Origin: Schizosaccharomyces osmophilus
Lineage: Eukaryota > Ascomycota > Schizosaccharomycetes > Schizosaccharomycetales > Schizosaccharomycetaceae
DNA: 64,000 nucleotides
Assembly (NCBI RefSeq): GCF_027921745.1
Contig: NC_079238.1
Span: 2,666,001-2,730,000, forward strand
Direction: 5' to 3'
This document shows positions 21,362 to 33,502 of the stretch, piece by piece (position 1 is the first letter of the stretch; each line of letters opens with the position of its first letter). Under the pieces are notes generated by a model. It had not been told where the DNA came from, did no database searches, and saw only the letters and a list, made by a program, of their open reading frames with translations. The translations under genes and the position numbers were made by a program.

Positions 21362-23158
21362 ATGATGTCTGGAGATTCAAGCAATTCGGAAGATCCAATT
21401 TTACGAGCAATTCGTCAAAAGAACAAAGCGCCAATTCACGATTTTACAATATTTGTCCAAGAAGATGGCAGCAGTGTAAGCACACAGGACCGAATTGTAA
21501 AACGTATGTGTTAATTGCAACATAAATCTATCTGTCTCTGAGCTTAAATTTACCATTGCTAACAATTGCAGATGTTCAAGCTCCTGCTGCATATTTACCT
21601 ACGGACTCAGAGTTCTTTGACACCAATGAGCCAGGAAAACCTGATTTACATTTTCTTCGTAACCATTTTATTCGTGAAGGAAGATTGTCAGAAGAACAAT
21701 GCTTATATATCATAAAGCATGCAACTGAGATCCTCAGGTCAGAAGAGAACTTAATTGAAGTTGATGCACCTATAACTGGTATGTATAGCTTATTTGAAAT
21801 ACTTTGAGCGATCTCTCATATTGAGTAACCTCAAATTTTGTCTATTTCAACTTTGGAGTGTCAACTAACAATGGGTAGTATGCGGTGATATCCATGGTCA
21901 ATACTATGACCTTATGAAGCTCTTTGAAGTCGGTGGAAATCCAGATAATACGCAATATCTTTTCTTGGGTGATTATGTTGATCGTGGCTATTACTCTATT
22001 GAGTGTCTTTTATACCTTTACTCCTTAAAAATTTGGTACCCCGATACCTTTTGGCTACTTCGGGGTAACCATGAGTGTGCTCATTTAACTGATTATTTCA
22101 CTTTTAAGCTCGAATGTACCCACAAGTATAACGTCAAAGTATACCAGGCATGCTTGGAGTCTTTTAATGCACTCCCTCTCGCCGCTATAATGAATAAACA
22201 ATTTCTTTGTGTTCATGGAGGTCTTTCTCCCGAGCTGCATACCCTTAATGATATTCGCATGATTAATCGTTTTTGTGAGCCTCCCACTCATGGCTTAATG
22301 TGCGATTTGCTATGGTCAGATCCTCTTGAAGAATTCGGCTCAGAGACTTCTAGCAAGCATTATTTACACAACAACGTTCGTGGTTGCTCTTACTTTTACA
22401 GTTACCCTGCAGTGTGTTCGTTTCTTGAAAACAATAATCTGCTATCGGTGATTCGAGCACACGAAGCCCAAGACGTAGGATACCGTATGTACCGAAAAAC
22501 AAAATCTACTGGGTTTCCTTCTCTAATGACAATTTTTTCTGCTCCCAATTATTTGGACGTGTACAATAACAAAGCAGCCGTCCTGAAGTATGAAAATAAT
22601 ATAATGAATATCCGACAATTTAATTGTTCGCCTCATCCTTATTGGCTTCCTAATTTTATGAATGTGTTTACTTGGAGTTTACCCTTTGTTGGGGAAAAAG
22701 TCACCGAGATGCTGATATCAATGTTAAACATTTGTTCAAAAGAAGAGCTATATGATAACCCTTCAGAAGAGGACGAACTCACATTACTTTCGAATCACGA
22801 TGCTGGAAAATCAGACACAGAGCTCGACCTTGAAGCCCGAAGACAAATCATCAGAAGCAAAATTATGGCAATTGGAAGAATTTCTCGAGTCTTTAGTGTT
22901 CTTCGTGAAGAACGTGAAAGTGTTTCTGAACTAAAAAATAAGTCTGAAAACAAACGATTACCTGCTGGTACTTTGATGCTTGGTGCCGAAGGTATTAAGA
23001 ATGCTATTAATTCTTTTGATGATGCTCGTAAATTAGATCTTGAAAATGAACGTCTACCTCCTTCCAATAGTCGCCGTCATTCCATGGAAATAAAATCTTT
23101 GGAAGATGTCATAAATTCATCTGAAAATGAGGATTATATCAGGAATGAAAAATCATGA
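21362..23158 (+). CDS. ppb1: Calcineurin (PP2B) catalytic subunit
   Basis: Ca2+/calmodulin-activated Ser/Thr phosphatase acting in ion homeostasis, mating, septation and Prz1 signalling. Three exons: 21362-21503, 21572-21778 and 21879-23158. Donors are GTATGT, with branch points GCTAAC and ACTAAC; junctions are in phase and give 542 residues. The N-terminus reads [19 protein letters not shown], matching the family. The metallophosphatase motifs are complete: GDIHGQ is created at the second junction, then GDYVDRG, LRGNHE, and later HGG and SAPNYLD. The segment [19 protein letters not shown] is the calcineurin B-binding helix region. The tail from about residue 390 has [27 protein letters not shown], the calmodulin-binding region. 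No defect is seen. Confidence 0.95.
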
Positions 23159-23414
23159 AATTTTGTTAGGATCCCCCACAGTTTATTTCATATTAATTAT
23201 GTCTTAGAGGCCAATTAAAAAACGATACTTATTTTTAATGAAAATAAACGATAGAAGTTACTTAATATTAAGCTTCCACAACAATAGTGCAAGGTGGTTT
23301 ATTATAGTAAGCTCAGTGCCAACTAAAGTGTATTGAAATGTTACCAGTTATATAAAATGTGATATTTTCTATTTTCTTCATTGTAATTTTGTAACAACAT
23401 ACAGAAATAAAGGG

Positions 23415-24560
23415 CTAAACAGAGGAAAAGCTGGCAAATACCAAGTCGTACCCAGGGAAATCGTAAACTATGAATTCTTCGCGTTTATACGATTTAAAAT
23501 GCTTTAATTTTTCATATAGCTGCTTTTCATGAGCGGATCCTTTAGCCTGAAAAAGGGTGAGACTGAAATTACCTGCTCCAAAAGTATTGACAGCCTTTTC
23601 AATAGTTTCAATAGTAGAGCGACCAAATTGGGTTTTAGATACGTTTGTTTCAAAAGAAGCATAAGAACAATGATCTTGAGGAGTTACATGAATTGTAGCG
23701 TAGCGGTCCTTATAAATCATATTTGAAGAGAAGCCAATGGGTTCAAACTGAAAACCGTCAAGCACGGCTTTTCCATCCTTAGTGCTACACAATTCTTTAA
23801 CTCCAGATAATTCAGCCACATACGCTCCAAGGATATGACCTGTGGAAAGGACAGGTTGATCATTGTTTTGTGGCTTCATATAATTTTCACCCTTTGATTG
23901 ATGAACAACGTCTAAGGAAGGTGCGTAGAATTGCAAAGAGCGTTCAGGCGACATATTTGTCATGAGTACCTCTAAAGTTTCGTCTTCCGGATCCAGAGAG
24001 CTCTCAAACAAATCGGACTCATCAGCGACGTCAGAAAATAAATACCAATGGTTTTTGTTCGTGGGACCAACAACATAAGAAGAACCCTCAGGAAAGAAAA
24101 GTTGCAAGTAACGAACTTCATCTTCCCAGCTATTATGAGGAGCAAGCTGGCGTTCAGGATATAAAAAGTTTTTCCGCGAATAAAATGTACGAAGAGGACG
24201 AGTAAATCCAATACTTGAAGCAATTTCCAATAAGCGCGGTAAACTAGCCAGTAGTGTTGTAGTTCCGCAAGTCTTTAAAATGATTTTATGAGGAAAAACA
24301 AACATAGAAGATTCAGACAATAAGTATGCATCAACCTCATTGCTAGAAGCCACGCTAAGCACTTTGCATTGTGCACGGCTAAGCATATCATCCCATAAGT
24401 CACGACTTACAGTTTTCAACCCAAATTTTGTATTTCCACTCTCAGAGTCAGAAATGAACGGAGCTGAAAACCAAAGCTCAAGCAATTTTTCAGGTCCTTC
24501 AAAGGAGAAGGAATTGAATTCCTGAGCATTTTCTTGATCTACAACAAGAATTGGCGACAT
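23415..24560 (-). CDS. spe2: S-adenosylmethionine decarboxylase proenzyme
   Basis: This 381-residue pyruvoyl enzyme makes decarboxylated S-adenosylmethionine, the aminopropyl donor for spermidine and spermine synthesis in the cytoplasm. The proenzyme self-cleaves at a Glu-Ser bond. The conserved site is present as [20 protein letters not shown], with the second-motif cysteine in KTCGTTTLL. The C-terminal domain has [16 protein letters not shown], typical of the family. The start is the first ATG. The gene is immediately 3' to ppb1 (convergent), and its upstream region lies beyond the end of cut14. A HomolE-like box lies about 255 bp upstream. Confidence 0.95.
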   Translation of the reverse strand: MSPILVVDQENAQEFNSFSFEGPEKLLELWFSAPFISDSESGNTKFGLKTVSRDLWDDMLSRAQCKVLSVASSNEVDAYLLSESSMFVFPHKIILKTCGTTTLLASLPRLLEIASSIGFTRPLRTFYSRKNFLYPERQLAPHNSWEDEVRYLQLFFPEGSSYVVGPTNKNHWYLFSDVADESDLFESSLDPEDETLEVLMTNMSPERSLQFYAPSLDVVHQSKGENYMKPQNNDQPVLSTGHILGAYVAELSGVKELCSTKDGKAVLDGFQFEPIGFSSNMIYKDRYATIHVTPQDHCSYASFETNVSKTQFGRSTIETIEKAVNTFGAGNFSLTLFQAKGSAHEKQLYEKLKHFKSYKREEFIVYDFPGYDLVFASFSSV

Positions 24561-24987
24561 TTTAAAGACTAATATTCAAAAACAGAAAAGTTTTCTGAAC
24601 CAAATGTTCCAATGATTTTCACTCGGTCGACACTCGACACGTACTAGCTAGTTACTTGCTGCAAGGTTATTGGGATCCTTGCCAACTCGAAAGCATGCAA
24701 AAGCGCAAGTCTTTTAATAAACAAAGGCTTTCAATGGGTAACGCTCACTCCAACAAGAACGAAGTTGAAAAGGGTAGGATTTTGTGAGTAACACTAACAA
24801 TAACTCAAGGGTAACCCTACCCTAACTTTCATATACCATCTTCCAAAATCTTCAAATTTCAATTTGATGAGAATTAGCAGCCGAGATTTTATTAACTAAA
24901 TATACAAAAAGTGAAAATTATGTTACCTCAGAAAGAATTTATAAAACGCCCATTAAAACAAAAATAAAATAAGATACCGGATGTTCC
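24561..24987. other. cut14 3' / spe2 promoter intergenic region
   Basis: About 430 bp, AT-rich. It contains the HomolE-like box listed separately. Otherwise nothing recognised. Confidence 0.5.
24815..24826 (-). promoter_or_regulatory. HomolE-like element upstream of spe2
   Basis: The plus strand reads ACCCTACCCTAA, matching the fission yeast HomolE consensus ACCCTACCCT, usually found with HomolD in ribosomal protein promoters. It stands about 255 bp upstream of spe2. No HomolD (CAGTCACA) was noticed beside it, so its role here is uncertain. Confidence 0.4.
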
Positions 24988-27900
24988 TTACCTCGTTTGT
25001 ACAACTGAATTCCCATCCATAAATCGTACATGAAATAATCGATTAGCATTGGTAAACATTCCTTCTTTTAAGCTCACGACAATAAACTGTGATCTGTTTT
25101 GGTTAGCTTTCAGATAATTATGACTAGTTTTTAAAGTTTCCTACCCTTTAAACTTGGTTTTTATTAAGCGTCCAATATTTTGGGTATGACTCAAGTCTAG
25201 TGCGGCGTCTATTTCGTCGAGAATATACATAGGAGCTGGTTTATATTTCAACAAAGACCTAAACAATATTAGATTAGCTCCGGCTTAAAGCAGGATAAAA
25301 AATCCAAACAAAAACTTACATAATGAGTGCCAAAGCGACTAAAGATCGCTGTCCACCACTAAGTTCGGCCAAACTATCTTTCCATATTGAGCCGATTCGT
25401 ACTCGAATTTCTAATCCACTAGTAAATTCCTTTCCTTCTGGTGGTTGAAGTTCAGCACTATTTCCGGGCAAAAGTTCGTCGAATATTTCGCCAAAGGCTG
25501 CATTGACTTCAATCCAGGTTTTTTCCAAGGCTTGCTTTTTAAATTTATCAATACTGTAGACAGTTTCTTGGATTTTGCGCTTGTCCCGATGTATAGTTCT
25601 TATCATAGCTTTCAGTTTTGCTTCTCTTTTCTCAACACCATCAATCATATCCATTACTTTTGGATTAATCGTCTTCCTCATACTAGCAAACTTGGGTTTT
25701 AAAGCAGCCAATTGTTCTTTACACTGTCGTAAATTTTGAGCACGAAAATCAAACATAGTAGCCTCTTGACCGAAAGTTTGTTTACGATCTTGAATCCAAG
25801 GATGTTCCTTGTCTAATTGTCGCAATGCTACCTCCGCAACATTCTTTTCACGTTCCAACCGGTCATGCTCATGTTTGAACTTTTGACCGACCAGTTGTAG
25901 ATCATTGACAGAAGAATCTACGGCTTTCAGTTTGGTCTTAAACTTATTCAATTCGTTATTAATCCCAGAATATCGTTGAGTTTCCTGCTCAAGCTTTTCA
26001 ACCAATGACTTACGAAGTCTTTGTTGGTCATTCAAGGTTACTTCTAATTCGCTCAGTTCATCTTTTAAGTGCGAAATGCTACTTTCAAAAGATGATACAT
26101 TATCGGTAAAGCGCAGTATCTCAGAGTTAAAGCTTTCTCGATCTAACTTTGCTCCATTTAGTTCATTTTCTACCTCCTCAACATCTTTGGTACTGGAAAG
26201 CAACTTTTCTTTTAACTTATTGAGCTCACTGTGAAGCTCAGTCATTTTTGAGCCTTTGTTATTTTTCCACTCAAACATGTCTCTCTCGATTTTATTTATT
26301 GAGGTTTCTTTCTCTCGTATACGCTCGTCAAGATTTGGCATTTTCTGGCGCAAAGAGGAAAGCTCCTCTTTACAATCACGATGTTCTATAAGAAGACGAC
26401 ATAAGGGATCATTTACCTTTTGTTCCTCCATCAACGATAGCTCGTGTCGCTTCAGCTGAAGTTCTTGCTCAAGCCGATGGAATTGAGCATTTCCAGCAGC
26501 GACATTCGTTAGTTCATGCTTTACAGTTGAATATTCACTTTCTATTTCTTTCAACTTTTCAGAAACTTCACGAAGTTTTTGTAATTGCAAGAGAGGTCCG
26601 GCGGTTTTGTTTACTGATCCACCAGTCAATATACCAGAAGGGTCATAAACGTCTCCATCAGTAGTCACACTTTTTAAACGAACGTTGGGATGAAATGTCA
26701 CTTTCTTAGCAACATCTGGATCATCACAAATAAGACTAGCACCGAACACGTATTGCATGGCTGGTAACAGCTCTTCTTCGTAACCAATGAACTCTAAAGC
26801 TAAAGAAGCTCGATTGTTTGAAATATTCTTAGCAGCACCGACGCGTTCAGCAGAAGCAACAAAGCTAGAAATCTTGTTTAGAGGAATCATGGTTACACGT
26901 TTCTTAAGATTTCCGTTCTGCAAAAGTTGTGCACCTACTCTTTCATTCTCGACGACAACATTATATAAGCGACCACCGGCGGTAATCTCCAAAGCCGTTT
27001 GCTTATCGTAATTTTCCTTGTTGAGATTGAAAAGCTGTGCAACCAATCCTTTAACTTTTGAACGGTCAAATTTTGGAATAGGATCCGTGTACCTAAAATC
27101 CAAGTAAGCCAAGCGACTGTGAAGGGTATCCACCTCATCGGAAAGTTGTTCTCTCTCTTTACGTAGCTGGTCTAGATTTTGTCGCAAAATCTTTTCTTTG
27201 GTGGAATCGTGAGCCCCTCTTTCTAAACGAGATTCTATTTTGGTTACATCTTGCTGCAACTGAGCAACTTGTTTTTCAATTTGCTGTTGTCGTTTATTTG
27301 CCTCTGGTCTTCTCGGTTCTAATTCAGATATCCTTTTCGAGAGGTTTTTAAGCTTCATACGCTCAATCTCCTTTTCGGCATTCAGCTGGTTCAATTCATC
27401 TCTAGCCTCATGTAGCTTTTTAGAGTACCCAATTTCGTGACCTTCGCTAGAAGAAAGACCGGTACTTAGAGAAGAGATTAGTTCTTCTTGGGATTTGACA
27501 GCGGCCAAAGTTTGCTGATAATCCCGGTTTTTTTGCTCATATTGTAAACGTGATTTCTGAAAATTATTTTCTTTAATGTCGCGCAGAGAGTCAGCTTTCG
27601 TTCGCTTTTCTTTTAGATTTTTGAGATTTTTTATCTCTTCTTGCATAGAAGATTGCTTAATCTCTATAGAAGTGCTAAGGCGTGTAATTTTCTCAGTTGT
27701 TGTCTGTAACTGGCTATCTAAGGAAGCATATTCAGAGGAAGCACTCATCTGAGAAGAGCAAAGTTTCTCTAAGTCCTTTACTTGCTTCTCTAAAAACTTA
27801 ATTTCCTCTTTAGATTTTGAGATGGACGATTCAGTTTCCGCGATGCCGCTTTGTTTCTGGTAAACTTGTTTCTCGAGATGCTCTAGCTTGAGCGACAAAT

Positions 27901-28621
27901 TATGGTAATCGAATGCAACGCATAGCTGACTTAATCTTTCTATGTCATTATATACCTGTTGATATTCCAAGAATGTTTTCTTCTCTGATCGTAATTTAGC
28001 AAGTCGCGGTTCAATTTCTTCGCGCAGAAGAGTGTTGATTTCTTCAACTTTAGCCTCTTTTCTCTGCATTGTACGAAATGCTTTTTCTTTTCGCTCTTCA
28101 AACATCCTTGTTCCAGAAGCCTCCTCAATCATAGACAAAATTTCAGTGGATTTCATGTTTAAAACTTTTGTGATCCGTCCTTGCATAATTAAAAAATTTG
28201 GATTATTGATATTTAATTGAACAGACTGAAACAAGTTTTGTACATTCTGCTGTAGAGCACGATGACCATTGATTAAATATTTGCTGGTACCACCCATAAT
28301 AACTTGTCTGGTAACACTGACTTGAGGATGATCCTCAAAGCCGATAGGGCAAGCAGACGCCTCCCGATTGTTAAAAACAATTGTTACGCTTGCTTTTGTT
28401 ATACCAGCTTGGCCTCGTTTATAAATAAGATCCTGCAAATTCTGAGCACGAACAGTGCTCATATTTGTTAAACCAAGAACAAAGCAAATGGCATCTAAAA
28501 TGTTGCTTTTCCCTGATCCATTAAGTCCTGTGATGGCATTAAACTGATCATCCCAATTGCTAATTACGGTTCGCACCGCATATGACTTAAATCCATCGAT
28601 AATAAGCTCTTCGATTTTCAT
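24988..28621 (-). CDS. cut14: Condensin SMC2 subunit Cut14
   Basis: Core ATPase of condensin, which compacts mitotic chromosomes with Cut3/SMC4. Three exons: 28621-25320, 25258-25145 and 25093-24988, with in-phase junctions, totalling 1173 residues. Walker A is at residues 32-39 (GLNGSGKS). Two long coiled coils flank a hinge containing [12 protein letters not shown]. The ABC signature LSGGQRS is near the end of exon 1. The Walker B motif [13 protein letters not shown] is encoded by exon 2, and the D-loop and switch region by exons 2-3, ending in [11 protein letters not shown]. The donor of intron 1 (ATTAT-GTAAGT) restores the Met of [15 protein letters not shown]. The first intron falls between signature and Walker B, so the long exon alone would miss the catalytic C-terminus. 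The gene diverges from the RING gene. Confidence 0.95.
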
Positions 28622-28990
28622 TTCTGTGATAGTTTATTTACTTGTAATAGAGTTCTTTCATTTAAGTTGGGACCATCCCCAAAAAGAACGATTGCAATTT
28701 CTTGTTTACGTTTCGCGTCTGTCTGGAGGTAGTGAATTTGCTAGTAATCCATGAACCAAAACAAGAGTACCGAGTGGGGGTATCCCACTCATGTCGTCCC
28801 AGTGAACCTGGCGTACTTCTCTATACGGAGAACAGCGTTTCTATGTAATCTGATTACAAAGTAAAGATTTATAAATTTCTAAGGTTATATAATTCGTTAC
28901 ACAAGAGGAATTATTTTTTGGATCATTGCTACGAAAAGAATCCACTACAGACAAGAAAGAAACACTTGCCCTTCATAAAAATATACACAA
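28622..28990. other. Divergent promoter, cut14 / RING gene
   Basis: About 370 bp between two divergent starts, holding both promoters. No further feature was recognised. Confidence 0.5.
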
Positions 28991-30679
28991 ATGGGGCAAT
29001 CTGGATCCTTACCGAGTCAGAATAACGGTAGAGAAGCATTAAGAGGAAGAAGTCAAGAATTTGAAAGAAATAATGAAACTGGAGGGGTGGATAATTCACG
29101 ACCCCGAAACTTGTGGGATCGATTGTCTTCAGTAAGTCATCTGCTGGGTTGGAGCCGAGAAAAGCGTCGTCCTAGTCTACGAGATGAACGAAGAAATAAT
29201 GCATCGATTGTAGAAAATACTCATCAACAGAATCCGACGTGGATCAATTCAGCGAACGATCGCCGCGAAAGGCGTCCATCAATACGATCTCTAAGTCCTA
29301 GAGCTGACCCAGGTTCAACGCGAACGAGGGAAAATTTAGAGCATAATATAGAGGATGGCGATGCTTCCCGATTATCGGCTTTTCAAATAGCTCAACGAGA
29401 GTTTGAACGTGCGGAGAGGCAATTTCGCTCAAGTATAGCGGCTTTACATGGATTTAGTCTGGATCAGGGCAACCAAAGTACAAGAGGAGAAAATATTTCT
29501 TCTTCGAATGCTGCTGAAATAAACAACTCGACAGACGGTCATGATACGAGCCATGCACTTCATCATGAAGAATTAAGCGAACGATCTAATGCTCATGTCG
29601 ATGATATTAATATGGAAAATTATACTAGAAGTGTTATGAATTATCTCAATATGCATGAAAACCAACAAGAACGAGTACCGGTCCAAAATGACGGTCAATT
29701 GGCCATGCTGTCGAGGTTCATATTCTCAGTTGCATCCGGTTGGGTAACAGTCTTAATGAACTCTTCCACTGTTCATAGAGAAAACCCAATGCAGACGCCG
29801 TTAACTTCAGAGGAAAGGCCGAATTCTGGAAACGAGTCGTTTGAAGAATTTCTTACCCTGCTGCGTTCCGGTCAGTTGATGGAAGCGATGCACCCCGAGA
29901 ACAATACACATCACGAAGAAATAGATGAAGACGTGTCTTCGATCAACTTGTTTCGAACGTTTCGATTTGATTCGCTTCACAGGAACCACGAGGGTCAAGT
30001 AGTTATCCCAATCATCATAGTTGGAATCCGTAGTTTACGACCGAACACAAATGAGGAGGATGATGGTCAAAATCAAGAACCTCAAAACCTAATGCATCCC
30101 TCAGATTTCCTTTCTTCTATGGCGAATGACTCTCAAAATATGTCATCTCTATCGGATCAGTCGAATGATTCTGAAAATATAAGAAATGAACAAGAATGTG
30201 CGCCGACGGATTTACCGACTGCTTCCAATCAACAGGGGGCACCTATTTCATCTTTGGATGATTACGACGGCCACAGCCATGTATCGGCAGAGCATGCGCA
30301 ACCTAGAAGCTGGGCGATTTATGTCCGGGAGGCTTTTCTTCCCGAAAACCATCCGGTTTTGCGTGCACCATCGTTGTTTACGGATTCACCTACGTATGAG
30401 GATATGTTGCTTTTGAATTCGATCATTGGAAGTGTAAAGCCTCCAGTTGCGGTGCAAAAAGACCTTGACCGAGCAGGAGGGATTTTTCCCATGATGGAGC
30501 CGGACGACAGATGTTTGGTTTGTTTATCGGATTATGAGCAAGGAGACGAATGTCGTCGCTTGTTGAGCTGCGACCACTTCTTTCATCGAGAGTGTATTGA
30601 CAAATGGCTACTTTCGAGTCAGAACTCTTGCCCGTTGTGCCGAGCCAAGGGTGTTGCATCGGAAGCGGTCGCCTTTTGA
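28991..30679 (+). CDS. RING-H2 ubiquitin-protein ligase E3
   Basis: The 562-residue protein ends in a RING-H2 domain (about residues 510-555). The zinc ligands are visible: CLVC, C in the middle, HFFHREC, and CPLC, with the linker DKWLLSSQNS. RING-H2 proteins recruit an E2 and pass ubiquitin to substrates. The rest is largely low-complexity, rich in Arg, Asn, Glu and Ser, with one short hydrophobic stretch near residue 240 (MLSRFIFSVASGWVTVLM). The N-terminus MGQSGSLPS fits an N-myristoylation signal, suggesting membrane attachment. Substrate unknown. I recall an uncharacterised RING E3 at this position in S. pombe (SPBP4H10.07). Confidence 0.88.
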   Translation: MGQSGSLPSQNNGREALRGRSQEFERNNETGGVDNSRPRNLWDRLSSVSHLLGWSREKRRPSLRDERRNNASIVENTHQQNPTWINSANDRRERRPSIRSLSPRADPGSTRTRENLEHNIEDGDASRLSAFQIAQREFERAERQFRSSIAALHGFSLDQGNQSTRGENISSSNAAEINNSTDGHDTSHALHHEELSERSNAHVDDINMENYTRSVMNYLNMHENQQERVPVQNDGQLAMLSRFIFSVASGWVTVLMNSSTVHRENPMQTPLTSEERPNSGNESFEEFLTLLRSGQLMEAMHPENNTHHEEIDEDVSSINLFRTFRFDSLHRNHEGQVVIPIIIVGIRSLRPNTNEEDDGQNQEPQNLMHPSDFLSSMANDSQNMSSLSDQSNDSENIRNEQECAPTDLPTASNQQGAPISSLDDYDGHSHVSAEHAQPRSWAIYVREAFLPENHPVLRAPSLFTDSPTYEDMLLLNSIIGSVKPPVAVQKDLDRAGGIFPMMEPDDRCLVCLSDYEQGDECRRLLSCDHFFHRECIDKWLLSSQNSCPLCRAKGVASEAVAF

Positions 30680-31187
30680 TTGTTATGAAAGAATTTGCAT
30701 AGAGAACATTTGATATATAGAAACGGTACAAGTAGAAGAGATGTTGACGATGCCTGTATAATATAATAATGATGACTTGTTGAAAAGCATAAAAGAAAAG
30801 AAAGAAAAAAAAATGAGAATTCTTTAGGTTGCCGATTTTTCTTTACTATAATATTAATCTTAATGAAAAAGAAAATATTGAATGGCAGCTATATGCAAAT
30901 ATGCTTAACTAGAAAAGCTACAAAGAGACGACTCTTGGTATGTAATGAAAATTTGTTTTCTATTATATGATTTCATGGGAACAATTGGTAAGAAAGAAGG
31001 ATAGAAAAGGATTGTAAAAAAGATAAAAAACAAATAAAAATAAAAAGCATTGTAGCATTGTATACGTATTCTAAGACAATATCACGATGGGGAAGGGGAA
31101 TGCAGGATGGGAGAAGGAAATAGGAACGAACGCGAGGAAAGGTTTGCTATCCCCCTCTCTCTCTTTTCGTTTCAGAATTGGTTCGCA
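30680..31187. other. RING gene 3' / qcr10 promoter region
   Basis: About 510 bp. A/T-rich, with a CT-rich stretch (CCCCCTCTCTCTC) just before qcr10. No gene seen. Confidence 0.5.
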
Positions 31188-31639
31188 ATGGTCCCATTTG
31201 TAAGAGAAATGAAAAAGAAATGAAAAGCTAACAGAAAAATAGTTTTTCAATAAGCCTTTGTACCGGGTTCAACCCCATGTGTCCTTTATAACTCCGGAAA
31301 GAACAGCAAAGACGTATGTTGAAATGAGGAAAGGAGGAAAGGAAGAATAAAAAACTAACAAGATTAGGATTCCAGCAATTTCTCGCTGGACCCTTGCTGC
31401 TGGTGCTGCAGGTAAGAACAAGTGATAGAAAACTTGAACGAAAGGTGGAAGAAACGAGTGTATTAACGAATGGAATAGTATTTTTATTTGCCATGCAAGT
31501 TCCCAAGGTGAAGTCTACGATTTTGCAGGTAAGAAAGCAGGAAAGGATGGACTGAGAGCTGACATGTGCAAATTAGCCGATTGCTTTCCTTGGAGACCAC
31601 TTCAAGGACAAGACTCCTGAAGAAGACAAGTGGTTGTAA
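31188..31639 (+). CDS. qcr10: Ubiquinol-cytochrome c reductase subunit 10 (complex III), five exons
   Basis: Small single-span subunit of mitochondrial complex III. I read five exons: 31188-31199, 31243-31313, 31368-31411, 31479-31528 and 31577-31639. All junctions are in phase and give 79 residues, the length I recall for S. pombe Qcr10. The first exon is 12 nt (MVPF). Family features in order are YRVQPHVSFITPER, a membrane helix TLAAGAAVFLFAM, PKVKSTILQ, PIAFLGDHFKDKTPEEDKWL. The end resembles the acidic tail of budding yeast Qcr10 (LGPTLEDHTPPEDK). Donors are GTAAGA/GTATGT and branch points GCTAAC and ACTAAC. No exon is long enough to show as a substantial open frame, so simple ORF calling would miss it. 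It lies between the RING gene and rsv1, as in S. pombe. Confidence 0.93.
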
Positions 31640-31829
31640 GCTACCATGGAAGCATGGAACTATCTTGGCCTATTATTTAAAGGCAATGAGATTTTTTTCC
31701 TATAAGTGTAGGAGTGGCCAATGTGTAGAGTAGCGCAAAGTAAACTTGGAAACAGTAAAGGGTCGATTCGCTAGGAGCGGGCGTTGAAACATTTCGAATC
31801 AACTTTTAAACATCAAACAAGGTGAAACT

Positions 31830-31900
31830 GGTCTCTGGTCTCTGGTCTCTGGTCTCAGGTCTGTGTTCTCTGTTCTCTGTTCTCTGTTCTCTGGTCTGTG
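31830..31900. repeat. 7-bp tandem repeat array (TCTCTGG / TTCTCTG)
   Basis: Around ten imperfect 7-bp units, first TCTCTGG-type and then TTCTCTG-type after a short interruption. It is followed at 31925-31952 by two adjacent copies of a 13-14 bp unit containing TAGCGAGCAGAC. Non-coding, in the rsv1 upstream region. Confidence 0.8.
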
Positions 31901-32158
31901 TATCCAGTGTGAATCCATGGAACCGTTAGCGAGCAGACGGTAGCGAGCAGACCATAGATGAGCTTGTTCTATCCTAATTTAATAGAAGAATCGTATCGAC
32001 TATGATTCACACAAGTGACCATCAAACATCAAGCATCAAACAGATTAAACGCAAGGCGAAAAAAGAAAAGATCAACAAGAAAAAACAGTGCAAGACCTTT
32101 GTGATGGCATTCGACATTTCGTTTTCTCACCTCTTTTTCCCAGCTGGCCCAGCAAACC

Positions 32159-32187
32159 CATAACAATGGAACTTTTCCATTGTTATG
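32159..32187. repeat. Perfect 13-bp inverted repeat with 3-nt loop
   Basis: CATAACAATGGAA and its exact reverse complement are separated by CTT, with a run of T from about 32190. Each arm holds AACAATGG/CCATTGTT, an HMG-box-type recognition sequence. It could act as DNA (paired HMG sites) or as an RNA hairpin in a long leader. Confidence 0.7.
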
Positions 32188-33191
32188 CTTTTTCCTTTTT
32201 TTTTTTTTTCCTTTTCCTATGAAAGGCCTACGTCTATGCCTCTGCCTCTAAATACTGAACCTTTCGTTTGTTGTTTGTGTACCTTTCTATTCATCGTTTC
32301 ATTGGATACTTTCGGTAACAGCGTTCAATCTTACCCGATGGAGGAGGCTTTGTTATAGGTAGGACTACGAACCTTATTGAAATTTGACTTCGGGACCTCT
32401 TGTAGTAGGTGGAAAATGCTAATCTCTCCACAATCCATGGCGCGAATCAGCTCGTTATTCTCCACCTTTTTCGACGTCAGATAGCATACAAAGTTTCATC
32501 ACAATTATCCGGCAACACCAATCAAGCGAATTGTGATGGTCTCCAATTGCCAATCCTGTTTCAGACAGGTTCAACAAGATGCGGCATTTGTGTCCATATC
32601 GAACCTACCCCGCATGAGGCAGAAAGCATCTTTTTTGTATACATTCATGGGAAAGCTTGTTCCATCATCTATATATGAATGCGTTGGCTCCGGTTTCCAC
32701 CCAAATCGACTTTCTCCCCTCCTCCTCCTTCCCCTTTCATCTTTCCTTCATCGTCTACTTGTGTGTGTCTTTGATTCTTCTTTGGGTATAAATTTTGCTC
32801 GTTTCCTCTAGTGCTTTAGTGCTCTAGTGATTTCCTCTTCCGAACATTTTGGGTTGAACAGAAACAACGAAAGAAAGTGTTATAAAAAAGGAATTCAAGG
32901 AACAAAAAGGAAAAGAACCCTTTTTGTTTCCATTCATTCTTCCCTATTGACACTCGGGAATCTCGGATCCTTGTACTTTATAGGTCGCTACATTTTCTGT
33001 GTTTGTGTGTCTCTATTTTCGGTTTGTCGTTTTGCTTGGCTTTGCCGTATCTTGATTCGGTTTTGCTTGGCTTACCCATGAAAGAGTGATTTACAAGCCT
33101 TGACTCTGCGTTCGAAACAACGTTAATCGTATTTCCAAAGTCTTGTGCTTCTTTTTTTTTTGTGCTTTTCTGTCTCTTGTTTTGCTGCTTT

Positions 33192-33214
33192 TGTGTGTGT
33201 GTGTGTGTGTGTGT
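33192..33214. repeat. (GT)n microsatellite
   Basis: About eleven GT units on the plus strand in the rsv1 leader region. Confidence 0.85.
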
Positions 33215-33492
33215 CTTTTCCATATCACGCCCTTTCTTGCTGCTATCGGAAACATTCATCCAAGCAATTTGTTGTTCTTTTTCCTTGCATCTTTTCTGCT
33301 CCCTTTTTTCGACAAATAGTCCGAATCGATTGACCGGTATTGTCTCACCAAAATTAAAATTTTGTTTCCGATTTAACCTGTATGCAACAACAACGTTTGA
33401 AAAGCTTTTCCTCCAGTTATTGAATGCTTTGCTGAATTTTGAGTTTTCTATAAAAGAACATGAAAACATTTACGACCTGACCTTTATTTCTC

Positions 33493-33502
33493 GTTTGTTT
33501 AC
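33493..33502 (-). promoter_or_regulatory. Forkhead/FLEX-like site upstream of rsv1
   Basis: The minus strand reads GTAAACAAAC, 10 of the core positions of the Mei4 FLEX consensus, about 210 bp upstream of the rsv1 ATG. Role inferred only. Confidence 0.35.

Noticed and set aside
32159-32200. Hairpin plus T-run resembling a bacterial terminator
   Set aside because: The organism is a eukaryote; Pol II does not use intrinsic terminators of this kind. Kept only as an inverted repeat.
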